From G965202665 sp965243835 (lineage in GTDB: Bacteria; Actinomycetota; Acidimicrobiia; Spongiisociales; Spongiisociaceae): a stretch of DNA of 64,000 bases. The stretch spans positions 124,001 through 188,000 of the forward strand of contig OZ251578.1 of the NCBI GenBank assembly GCA_965243835.1. Direction: 5' to 3'. The notes beneath the pieces were generated by a model. That model saw nothing but the letters and a program-made list of their open reading frames with translations, did not search any database and was not told the DNA's origin. The number at the start of each line of letters is the position of its first letter. Positions within the stretch are counted from its first letter, which is position 1. A program made the position numbers and the translations under genes. Positions 20,425 through 27,800 of this stretch are shown here, piece by piece.

Positions 20425-20898
20425 ATGGCGGTTATAGTATTTGGGGTAGTCATAATTGCCATGCTGACCGTTGTGGGCGGCATGGTCTGATACCTGATCA
20501 AGCAGAACTCCGCCGCCAGGCGCGCCTACCAGGAGGCCATGGAGTCGCATCGGGCGTTGTTGGAAAGGACACTGGAGTCGTTTCGGGCGTCGATGGGTAC
20601 GGCCGTGGAGCCGTTTCGGGTGTCGATAGATACCGCCTTGGCTGGTATCCGGGCCGATATGGTGTCGCATCGGGAGGGGGTGGATACGTCCCTATATCCC
20701 GAGGTCGACTGTTCCTCTACAGTGAAGAGGCTTCGGAGGGCTCCGAGCGTCCGCGTTCCCGGTCTGGCGACGCATCCACCGGCTTCGGGGGCCATCCCCA
20801 CCTCCGTCCCGGCCAGTCTGTTAATCGCCAGTTGGCCCACCCGGCCGGGTCGCCCGTCCCCATGCCCCTCTTTCCCGACCATCGGGAAACGTTTTTAG
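20425..20898 (+). pseudogene. Decayed membrane-anchored coiled-coil gene, copy 1
   Basis: The ATG at 20425 sits behind GAGGAGGGAAAAAA and opens the same membrane anchor as the intact paralogues at 22339 and 30534 (IIAMLTVVGGMV). A TGA at 20488-20490 replaces the glycine codon of GGMVGY, so translation would stop after 21 residues. The same frame then continues YLIKQN, ESHRALLERTL, AGIRADMVSHREGVDTSL. The central repeats are deleted, and the tail is split between frames: GRLFLYSEEASEGS in one, then AIPTSVPASL in another. It lies directly downstream of giant gene 1, the position the intact paralogue holds behind giant gene 2. Alternatively, the 119-aa frame from 20539 could still be expressed, but it would lack the anchor. 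Confidence 0.8.
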
Positions 20899-20958
20899 GC
20901 TGTTAACGGTATTCTACGATACCGAATCTGGTTGCTAAGGAAACGTTTCGCGTTCTTG
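20871..20958 (+). repeat. Intergenic repeat, copy 1 (coiled-coil gene upstream element)
   Basis: The segment contains GGCTGTTAACGGTATTCTAC, then CTGGTTGCTAAGGAAACG and TTTCGCGTTCTTG. Close copies lie at 22146-22234 and 30358-30428, the latter two directly upstream of the two intact coiled-coil genes. Here it is followed by the minus-strand insert instead of the expected promoter, so it marks the left junction of that insert. Confidence 0.7.
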
Positions 20959-21035
20959 CCGCTGTTGCGGGTGTATCCCGGCGTTCCAGTCCAGCCCGTT
21001 CGGAAACGTCCGAATACGGCTATCTAGCGGGCGGG

Positions 21036-21434
21036 TTATTCGGCTGGTCGCTTTAGCAGTCGCCGGATTTCGTCCCGGTCGTCCGCTAGCCGTTTCAGGT
21101 CTTCTCGTAATCCGGCCATCCGGAAATCCTCTAATACCTTTTCGGACATCGCCACCGATAGTATCCGGTATCCGTCCCGGCGTTTCTCGGCTACCGCCCG
21201 CAGGTCGGCTAATAGTGATCGGTCGTCGGGCGGTCGGCCGTCCCGGTTTCGTAGGGTATCCCATTCGGCGGTTAGCCCGTTCCAAGTCGTTTCCGCCGCC
21301 GCTAGCCGTTCCCGTATCGGGTCGGCGGTAGCCATCATCCGTTCGTATTCCCGTCGTTGCACGTCATGGGCGGTGTTTATTCGGGCTAGGTCGTTTCGTA
21401 GTTCCCGGATTTCCCGGTAGGTCAAGTCGGCCAT
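21036..21434 (-). CDS. Insert module protein b (charged helical, unknown function), copy 1
   Basis: 132 residues, ATG at 21434, third gene of a minus-strand run after the genes at 21701-21871 and 21441-21701; it starts six bases after the preceding stop. The protein is charged, largely helical and without signal peptide or membrane segment. It is clearly paralogous to the 135-aa protein at 39324: both have R(E/D)LRN near the start, ADxxxxRxAxAExxW, TAEWDxxR, an A-M-x-E-x-V-x-x-D-F-R segment and a final LAxDxxEI helix. I recognise no family. The conserved two-gene order at two loci suggests the partners act together, perhaps as a small complex or an accessory/mobile module. Confidence 0.65.
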   Translation of the reverse strand: MADLTYREIRELRNDLARINTAHDVQRREYERMMATADPIRERLAAAETTWNGLTAEWDTLRNRDGRPPDDRSLLADLRAVAEKRRDGYRILSVAMSEKVLEDFRMAGLREDLKRLADDRDEIRRLLKRPAE

Positions 21435-21440
21435 CGGTAT

Positions 21441-21701
21441 TTATCCAGTCTCGCCTCGAACGATTAGGTTATAGTCGTCCGCCCTTTGCCGGGCTAGGTC
21501 GGCGGCGGCGGGAAACCCGGTTTTATCCAGTTCGTCCGCCCACCGGGAATACCGGTCGGCTTCGGCGGCGAACGTGTCGTCCAGTTCCCGAACGGCGGCT
21601 AGCAGGTCGTCCACATCCGACCGGTCGGCGGGTAGTGGGTCGGCGACTACCTCTAACCGGGGGGCGGCGGGTAGCGGGGCGGTAGGCATTAGGGCGGTCA
21701 T
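21441..21701 (-). CDS. Insert module protein a (small acidic helical), copy 1
   Basis: 86 residues with ATG at 21701 behind GGAAGGGAAACG. An upstream in-frame ATG at 21728 is possible but would overlap the preceding ORF more deeply. The start overlaps the stop of the upstream 56-aa ORF by one base (TAATG), suggesting translational coupling. The C-terminal half matches the 76-aa protein at 39728: F-x-A-E-A-D-R-(Y/F), then P-x-A-A-x-L-x-R-x-R-A-D and I-V-R. No known domain is recognised. It is likely cytoplasmic. Confidence 0.6.
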   Translation of the reverse strand: MTALMPTAPLPAAPRLEVVADPLPADRSDVDDLLAAVRELDDTFAAEADRYSRWADELDKTGFPAAADLARQRADDYNLIVRGETG

Positions 21702-21871
21702 TAGGTCGTTTCCCTTCCGGTTAGGCATGTCGGTGTTCCGGTCGGCGTCCCGTCCGGCACGGCTAACTCTAGCAGGATATATGACGAAATGTCCAACAGG
21801 ATGTCGTCCCGGTCGGCGGCGGGAACATCGGGCTGGTCGCTTAGAGCGGCGGTAGCGGTAGCGGGGGTCAT
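21701..21871 (-). CDS. Small ORF at head of insert module (56 aa)
   Basis: Reading the minus strand, ATG at 21871 opens a 56-codon frame (begins MTPATATAALSDQPD, contains DILLDISSYILLELAVPDG) that ends in TAA at 21701-21703, overlapping the next ATG by one base. There is no good Shine-Dalgarno site, so it may be leaderless or spurious. No counterpart was found at the 39-kb module. The support is the exact stop/start overlap and codon use like the two downstream genes. Confidence 0.4.
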   Translation of the reverse strand: MTPATATAALSDQPDVPAADRDDILLDISSYILLELAVPDGTPTGTPTCLTGRETT

Positions 21872-21895
21872 TGTTTATTTGGAATAGGCAGCCCC

Positions 21896-22098
21896 GTCGA
21901 CGGAAACGGCTTTGGTCGGTATCCGGGCCGAGATGGTGTCGCATCGGGAGGGGGTGGATACGTCCCGTATCCCGGGGTCGCCTGTTCATCTCCGACGAAG
22001 AGGCGCCGGAGGGCTCCGAGGCGTCCCGCACCCCCGGTCCGGCGGCGCAAGCGACGGCTTCGGAGGCCGTTCCGACCTCCGTCCCGGCCAGTCTGTAA
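21896..22098 (+). pseudogene. Decayed coiled-coil gene fragment, copy 2
   Basis: Only the 3' part of the coiled-coil family survives. One frame gives VGIRAEMVSHREGVDTS; a frame change then gives RGRLFISDEEAPEGSEA and a tail ending EAVPTSVPASL with TAA at 22096-22098. The membrane anchor and most repeats are missing and are replaced on the left by the minus-strand insert. The repeat copy at 22146 and the intact paralogue at 22339 follow. It is too broken to be functional. Confidence 0.8.
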
Positions 22099-22145
22099 CC
22101 GCCAGTCGGCCCACCCGGCCGGATCGCCCGCCCCCCCGCGCCCCT

Positions 22146-22234
22146 CTTCCCGACCATCGGCAAATGCTTTTAGGCTGTTAAACGGTATTCTACGATACCA
22201 ATTCGGGTTGCTAAGGAAATGTTTCGCGTTCTTG
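22146..22234 (+). repeat. Intergenic repeat, copy 2
   Basis: Second copy of the element at 20871 (GGCTGTTAAACGGTATTCTA, GGTTGCTAAGGAAATG, TTTCGCGTTCTTG). Here it joins an A/G-rich stretch and the promoter of the intact coiled-coil gene. Confidence 0.7.
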
Positions 22235-22244
22235 AAAAAAGGGG

Positions 22245-22272
22245 TTGTTTTTTTCGGAAAATGGGTTACACT
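22245..22272 (+). promoter_or_regulatory. Promoter of coiled-coil gene at 22339
   Basis: TTGTTT at 22245-22250 and TACACT at 22267-22272 with a 16-bp spacer. The -10 context GGGTTACACTGGAA is shared with the paralogous promoters at 20350 and 30462. About 60 bases of conserved leader and a GAGGAGGAGGAAAAAAC ribosome site follow. Confidence 0.5.
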
Positions 22273-22338
22273 GGAATAGTGGCAAGCCTACGGCGCGTCC
22301 ATGTCGCGGTAGGAATACACAGAGGAGGAGGAAAAAAC

Positions 22339-23130
22339 ATGGAGGTCACACCCTTTGGGGGCGCCGTATTTGCCATGCTGACCTTGGTGGGCGGCATGGT
22401 CGGGTTCCTTATTAAGCAGAGCTTCACCGGTTTGCGCGCCAACCGGGAGGACTTGGAGTCGCATCGCACGTCGATGGAGACGGCCTTGGAGTCGCATCGG
22501 ACGTCGGTGGAGACGGCCATGGAGACACTCCGGACGTCGGTGGATACGGCCTTGGAGTCGCATCGGGCGTCGGTGGAGACGGCTTTGGCCGGTATCCGGA
22601 CGGAGATGGCTACGCATCGGGCGTCGGTGGATACGGCTTTGGCGGGTATCCGGACGGAGATGGCTACGCTCCGGGCGTCGGTGGATACGTCCCTGGCCGG
22701 TATCCGGGCCGAGATGGTTGCACATCGGGAGGGGGTGGATACGTCCCTGGCCGGTATCCGGGCCGAGATGGTGTCGCATCGGGAGGGGGTGGATACGGCT
22801 TTGGCCGGTATTCGGACGGAGATGGCGGGGCTTCGGACGGAGATGGCTACGCATCGGGCGTCGGTGGATACGTCCCTGGCCGGTATTCGGACGGAGATGA
22901 CGGAAATGCGCGGCGAACTGAAGGAGGAGATCGGCAAGGTGGATGGCAAGGTGGAGTATCTGACCCGCCGGGTGGACGGCCTGCAGTCGGATGTTTCGTA
23001 TGTCCGGGGTCGCCTGTTCATCTCCGATGAAGAGTTGCCGGATGCCTCCCAGGAGTCCCGTACCCCCGCTCCGGCGGCGCAACCGATGGCTTCGGAGGCC
23101 GTCCCGACCTCCGTCCCGGCCAGCCTGTAA
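22339..23130 (+). CDS. Membrane-anchored hendecad coiled-coil protein, intact copy (263 aa)
   Basis: ATG at 22339 behind AGGAGGAGGAAAAAAC. Residues 5-27 form one hydrophobic segment (FAMLTLVGGMVGFLIKQ) that probably anchors the protein without cleavage. From residue 40 come four 11-residue repeats (ESHRTSMETAL type), then four 18-residue repeats (AGIRTEMATHRASVDTAL type) and a 25-residue variant. These hendecad-type periods indicate a long coiled coil. The tail is conserved among all paralogues: MTEMR(G/A)ELKEEIGKVDGKV, RRVxGLQSDVSYxRGRLF, SDEELP. No enzyme domain is visible. Paralogues sit behind each giant SLH gene, so a structural or organising role in the same envelope system is inferred. 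It might instead be unrelated and merely linked. Confidence 0.8.
   Translation: MEVTPFGGAVFAMLTLVGGMVGFLIKQSFTGLRANREDLESHRTSMETALESHRTSVETAMETLRTSVDTALESHRASVETALAGIRTEMATHRASVDTALAGIRTEMATLRASVDTSLAGIRAEMVAHREGVDTSLAGIRAEMVSHREGVDTALAGIRTEMAGLRTEMATHRASVDTSLAGIRTEMTEMRGELKEEIGKVDGKVEYLTRRVDGLQSDVSYVRGRLFISDEELPDASQESRTPAPAAQPMASEAVPTSVPASL
22456..22878 (+). repeat. 33-bp and 54-bp tandem coding repeats
   Basis: Four 33-bp units (22456, 22489, 22522, 22555) are followed by 54-bp units (22588, 22642, 22696, 22750) and a 75-bp variant (22804). The paralogue at 30534 has four 33-bp units (30660-30791) but only one long unit, so the number of repeats differs between copies and rod length would vary. 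Confidence 0.8.
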
Positions 23131-23246
23131 CCGGTAGTAGGGTAACCGGTCGGGCCGTTGCCCCGCGACTCTCTTGCGAGGGCGCGCTTCCGGGCGGTCG
23201 ACGAACGGGCCGGGCTGGGCGTAGAGGCACTTGAAAGGGGCGTACG

Positions 23247-23678
23247 ATGACGATATCCGAACTGGAAAAAGCGGTAGCGGAGAGAACCGAGGAAGAGAAA
23301 GCGGCGACCGCGGAAGCGGAACAAGCGGCGCGGGCGGAAGAGGCGGCCGCGGAGGCGTCGGCGGAAGCAACGGAGGCGGCGGAGGCGGCGGAGGTTAAAA
23401 GAGCGGAGGCCTTGAAAGAGGCGGAAGAAGCGGACAAGGCTAAAATGATGGCGGACGCTGAAGTGGCGGCGGCAACGGCTACAGTGATAGAGCGGCGAGA
23501 AGCGGCGGCGGATGCGGTTGCTAAACATTCGGCCGTGGCGGAATGGAAGGCGGTAACGGTGGCGGAAGCGGATAAAGCAAAACAGGCTAAAGTAGAGGCG
23601 ACGGAAGCCTTGGATGAAGCGATAGCGGCGGAGGAACGGGGAGACGACCCGCCCGGCGGGACGGCGGCGGACGGTTGA
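23247..23678 (+). CDS. Ala/Glu-rich helical protein I (143 aa)
   Basis: ATG at 23247 behind TTGAAAGGGG. The protein is almost entirely Ala, Glu and Lys, so probably one long amphipathic helix or coiled coil, without signal peptide or membrane segment. It opens M-T-I-S-E-L-E-K-A-V-A, matching the 137-aa protein at 31138 (M-D-I-S-E-L-K-A-A-V-E), and holds the same position behind a coiled-coil gene. Low complexity makes the family uncertain, but the ribosome site, conserved opening and conserved order in both cassettes support a real gene. Confidence 0.65.
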   Translation: MTISELEKAVAERTEEEKAATAEAEQAARAEEAAAEASAEATEAAEAAEVKRAEALKEAEEADKAKMMADAEVAAATATVIERREAAADAVAKHSAVAEWKAVTVAEADKAKQAKVEATEALDEAIAAEERGDDPPGGTAADG

Positions 23679-23700
23679 CCGGGGGAGCGTCGTTGCCCTG

Positions 23701-23731
23701 TTGACCGGATTACGGCGGCTAAAGTTATAAT
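23701..23731 (+). promoter_or_regulatory. Promoter for Ala-rich gene at 23780
   Basis: TTGACC at 23701-23706 and a near-perfect TATAAT at 23726-23731, spaced 19 bp, in an otherwise GC-rich gap. GGAAAGGGGACAAAG precedes the ATG at 23780. Confidence 0.55.
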
Positions 23732-23779
23732 ATAAGACAGGGAACAGACAATTGATCGGAAACCGGAAAGGGGACAAAG

Positions 23780-24067
23780 ATGACTAGTGAACGGCTAGCG
23801 GCGGCCCGGGCGGCCACGGCGGCGGCGAAAGCGGAAGCGGCGGCTTCGGCAAAGGCGGTGGAAGCGGCGGCCCGGGGGGCGGAAGAAGCGAAAGCGGCTT
23901 ACCGGGAGGCGGTGGAAGCGGCGGAACGGGCGGCGGCGGAAGGGGCCGAAATTGAAATGGCGATGAAACTATCCGATTATATCGGAGGGGGGTTGGAAAG
24001 AAGACGGCAGATTGTCCGGGAAGCTGGACTGCTCCAGGTGGGTGTCAAAACCCCCCCAACCCGGTAG
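23780..24067 (+). CDS. Ala-rich helical protein II, tandem copy 1 (95 aa)
   Basis: ATG at 23780 behind GGAAAGGGGACAAAG. An Ala/Glu/Arg helix of about 60 residues is followed by a more specific tail: EIEMAMKLSDYIGGGLERR, then a short segment ending KTPPTR. The tail is identical in kind to the next gene and is the best evidence that the frame is translated. The shorter protein at 31655 holds the equivalent place in cassette 2. Function is unknown. Confidence 0.65.
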   Translation: MTSERLAAARAATAAAKAEAAASAKAVEAAARGAEEAKAAYREAVEAAERAAAEGAEIEMAMKLSDYIGGGLERRRQIVREAGLLQVGVKTPPTR

Positions 24068-24115
24068 CGGGCAGTTCCGGTGCCGTTTACGCCCGCTCGT
24101 TGAAAGGGGACAAAG

Positions 24116-24403
24116 ATGACTAGCGAACGGCTAGCGGCGGCCCGGGCGGCCACGGCGGCGGCGAAAGCGGAAGCGGCGGCTTCGGCAAAGGCGGTGGAAG
24201 CGGCGGCCCGGGGGGCGGAAGAAGCGAAAGCGGCGGCCCGGGCGGCAAGGGAAGCGGCGGAGCGGGCGGCGGTGGAGGCGGCCGAAATTGAAATGGCGAT
24301 GAAACTATCCGATTATATCGGAGGGGGGTTGGAAAAAAGACGGCGGATTGTTCGGGAAGCCGGATTACTCCAAGTGGGTGGCAAAACTCCCCCAACCCGG
24401 TAG
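24116..24403 (+). CDS. Ala-rich helical protein II, tandem copy 2 (95 aa)
   Basis: Near-identical duplicate of the preceding gene, 336 bp downstream, with the same ribosome site (GAAAGGGGACAAAG) and the same start MTSERLAAARAATAAA. Differences are concentrated in the middle (KAAARAAREAAERAAVEAAE instead of KAAYREAVEAAERAAAEGAE); the LSDYIGGGLE tail is kept. Retention of the frame in both copies argues against recent pseudogenisation. Confidence 0.65.
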   Translation: MTSERLAAARAATAAAKAEAAASAKAVEAAARGAEEAKAAARAAREAAERAAVEAAEIEMAMKLSDYIGGGLEKRRRIVREAGLLQVGGKTPPTR

Positions 24404-24458
24404 CGGTCAGGCCGGGCGCCGTTTACGCCCGCGCGTCGGCAATAATCCAGCGACAGCG

Positions 24459-24590
24459 ACATCGGCGGTGCTTCACGGATCTGGTCCTGGAACCTCCGCA
24501 GCTCCGACATCGCCAAGGTTTTGTCCACCCCCGACGCCCTAGCGCGGCGGGCGTTCAGGGCTTGGAGAGCCGTCGCCACGGCAGACGGCG
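24459..24590 (+). pseudogene. 5' fragment of hydantoinase A gene
   Basis: CGACATCGGCGG, CACGGATCTGGT, CTGGAAcc, CATCGCCAAGGTT and TGTCCACCCCCGACG occur here in the same order and spacing as in the intact gene at 32170-32260, with small indels and frame breaks. They cover roughly codons 5-45, and no start or downstream part remains. In cassette 2 the intact gene follows the Ala-rich genes, so this is what remains of the neighbour at the duplicated segment's right end. Confidence 0.8.
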
Positions 24591-24760
24591 GTTAAGCGGC
24601 GCCGGCCGCTTTGCGCCCGCCATTCCCCAACCGTTAAAGCCCCAGCCGGGCGGCGTTAATCCCGGTATCGACCCACGGCTCGAGGGGGAGAAGGGGGTTT
24701 TTCCATGTTCCGCAATCCGCCGATATGCCCGGGCGCGGGTAGAGAGCGGGGCGGGTTAAT
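24591..24760. other. Noncoding stretch before giant gene 2
   Basis: Together with 24404-24458 this is the gene-free part of a 467-bp gap that otherwise holds the hydantoinase fragment and the poly-G promoter. I see no convincing ORF, RNA or repeat in it. Confidence 0.5.
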
Positions 24761-24795
24761 TTGACAAATTGGGGGGGGGGGGGGGGGGGTAGCGT
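24761..24795 (+). promoter_or_regulatory. Promoter with 19-G spacer tract (giant gene 2)
   Basis: TTGACA at 24761-24766, AATT, then 19 consecutive G (24771-24789), then TAGCGT at 24790-24795. The upstream context AATTTGACA equals that of giant gene 1. The spacer is 23 bp, far from the 17-bp optimum, so this allele is predicted weak or off. With 12-13 G it would be 16-17 bp. Confidence 0.7.
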
Positions 24796-24870
24796 TTTTC
24801 TGACATCGGTCGGTTGGCCTGATGGTGAACATTTGCGAGTTCGGTGTTTGGACCGAAAAGGGAGGCTTTG

Positions 24871-27800
24871 ATGCGGCGGGTGTTGGTTGCGGTTTCGGCG
24901 TTGGGTTTGGCGTCGGCCCTTCTGTCCGCTCCGGTTCCGGCGACGGGTCAGTCGGCGACGATTACCCTCAGTTTGGTGGATTCGTCCAATACCTCGACGA
25001 CGGTGACGGCGATCGGGGAAGACGGGGGTCAGCAGACTTTGAAGGTGAAGGCCGTCGCCTCGGCGGCGCCGGGAAGCAGTGTAACCGTGTCGGTGACGGT
25101 AGGGGCGACGGGCGGCGCCAATCCCGCTACCCTTACTACTGATTATACACGGAGCCCAGGTTCGACTTCGGTGACGATCAGTTCGGGGGCTACGGAGGGG
25201 TTGTCTGCCGATGTTACGATCACGCCGGTTAGCGATAAGGTTACCGAGGAGCATGAGACGATCCGGTTTACGGGCACGGCGTCCGGGTATGCGGATTCGT
25301 CGGTTGATTTGGCGATCACGGATCAAGACCGGGTGATTAATATGACGGTCGCCGCCAACGATTATACGATCAACGAGCCGCGTAGCGGAGCCCCAAACTA
25401 TAATGTGGATGGTTTAGGAGCCACTTTGGGCGGGGTGTCGGGCGGGGTGTTTACGGCTTCTACCAGTTCGACGTACGGATCTACCGTGAGTCTGAGGGCC
25501 TATCTCGAGCGGGGTGGTACTGCCGGTATCTTCGATGTTGGTATTCCGTATGACGGTAAGGATGATAGTACAATGAGGGCCTCGATTGCAGCTGGTGCTC
25601 TATCTACGTCGAGTTTTCAGGATAGCTTTAGCGCCAATTATATGATAGCTGAAGTTTCCAGTGATAACGTGGCGGAGGGGGATGAAGTGTTTTATGTGGA
25701 AACGGATACGCCAGCGGGTTTTAGCATGCGGCGGGCGGTGATTACGATCAAGGACATTGATGATTCACAGGTGGCGCTGTCGGTGGATACCAGCGGGGAT
25801 GCCGGTGTTCAGTCAACGTTGGCGGAGGGGGCGAGCGGGTCGGGAGCGACCGTGTCGGCGAGTTTCCCGTCGGGGGTGATTAGTTCGAGCATCGGGTCGG
25901 CGACGGTGGTGACGTTGTCGGCGGCGGGGGCGGCTTCCCCGAATGCGGGGCAGGCGGGTACCAATGATTTGTCGTATTCTCCGTCGTCGCCGAATACGAT
26001 TTCTTTCCCGGCTAATTCGCTGACGGCGTCGGGTACGGCCACGTTGGCGGGTTTGACGATTACCGATGACACTGTGGTGGAAGGCCCGGAGACGTTTACG
26101 GTGACCGGTTCTTCAGCGTTGGGAACGGCCACCGGGGCGACGGTGACCATTGTCGACGACGACGCGGATATTGCGTTGACGGTGGATACGGATAGGGTGG
26201 CGGAGTCGGGGGGTGCGGTGGAGGTGACGGTTACGGCCTCGTTTGAGGGGTCGTCGTCGGTTTTGTCGTCGGCGACGGATGTGGCGGTGACGGTGGGGGC
26301 GGCCGCTGGCAATGGCGCTACCCCGGGGACGGATTTCAATACGTCGGGGTCGGGGGTGACGAATAATGCGTTCACGGTTAGCATTCCGGCGGGGGATACG
26401 GAGGCTAGCAAGGCTTTTACATTGACGCCCACGGCGGATAATTCCGCGGAGGGGACGGAGACGGTGGCGGTTTCCGGGACGGCGACGGTAGGGAACGCGG
26501 TTGCGGTTACTTCGGCGGAGATTGACCTTCTGGAACCGAACAGCCTGATTACTTTGAGTTTCCATGAGGCGGCTAGCGGCGATCCGGCGTTGTCGGCGGT
26601 CAGCGAGCGCGGGGGGGCGCAGACGGTACGGGTGAAGGCCGCCGCCGGGTCGGCGGTGTCGTCTGAAACGACCGTTACGGTTACCGTGGGCGCGGCGGGC
26701 GGGACGGCCACCCTGGGGGCTGGGGGTGATTACACGCGGGGTGCGGAGACGGTGGATATTACTATCGCGAACGGGGATACCGATGGTGCGGCGGATGTGA
26801 CGATCACGCCTCGGGATGACGGGGTGGCGGAGGGTGCGGAGACGGTCCGGTTCACCGGGGCGGGTAGCGGGATTTTGGTGACGGATGCTGATTTGGAGAT
26901 TAGGGAAACGATCGAACTTACGTTGAGCGGCGGGACCGCGGTGGGTGAAGGGGATGGGGATGCGGGGGCGGTGTCGGTTACCGCTGCCTTCGCGGGGGCG
27001 TCTGGTTCGAGTTTGACGGGGGCGACGGATGTGGTGTTGTCGTTTGCGGCGGGTACTAACGCGGAGGCCGCGGATTTTTCCGCGCCGGGGTCGGCGGTGA
27101 CGGTGAGCATCCCGGCCAATATGACCTCTGGCAACGCGGTTGCGTTGTCGGGGTTGGGTATTACGCAGGACACGATTGCGGAGGGAGCCGAGTCGATCGC
27201 GGTAGGCGGGGCCGTTACGGGGTTTGTGGTCAGTGGGGCGGAGTTTGGTATTACTGATGATGATTTGAATGTGGTGTTGGAGGCGGATACTGATGTTTCT
27301 ACCCCGAACTCGCCGTTTGAGAAAACCTTGTCGGAGGGCGCCGCGGCGGCGGTGCGGGTGCGGGCCGTGTTGGCGTCGGGGGTGACGAATGATTTGAGCG
27401 AGGGTTTGGCGGTGTCGGTCACCGCCGGGGAGGCGTCGCCGGCGTCGGCGGAGGAGGGGGATGATTTCACCGCCCCGGCTTCTCCGATAGCGGTGACGAT
27501 CCCCACCGGTTCAGGTACCGAAAGTCCGTGGGCGAACCTTACCGGTTTGGCGGCGCCCGAGGATACGGTGGCGGAGGGGGATGAGACGTTTCTGATTACC
27601 GGCACGGTTCCCGGCGGGACGGTCACTGCGGATACGTTGACGATCGGGGCTAACGATAAGGGGTTGGAGGTGTCGGTGTCGCCGGAGACGGTCGCGGAGC
27701 ATGCGGATCCGCAGACGATTACGGTGACGGCCGGGTTCGCGGGGGCGTCCGCTTCGGAGTTGACGGCGGCCACGACGGTGAATGTGGCGGTGGCGACCGG

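Larger units (their letters stand above)
23764..24440 (+). repeat. 336-bp tandem duplication
   Basis: Two units, starting at the GAAAGGGGACAAAG ribosome sites and ending in CCCAACCCGGTAGCGG plus GCCGTTTACGCCCGC, carry the two Ala-rich genes. The same downstream motif appears diverged after the cassette-2 gene (GGCGGCGTTTACTCCGG near 31950). Confidence 0.8.

Noticed and set aside
22456..22878. Tandem repeats considered as a CRISPR array
   Set aside because: Units are contiguous without unique spacers and encode an in-frame coiled coil.
22266..23777. 503-aa minus-strand frame over the coiled-coil gene
   Set aside because: Translation simply follows the 33/54-bp repeats of the plus-strand gene and crosses the intergenic region; no independent support.
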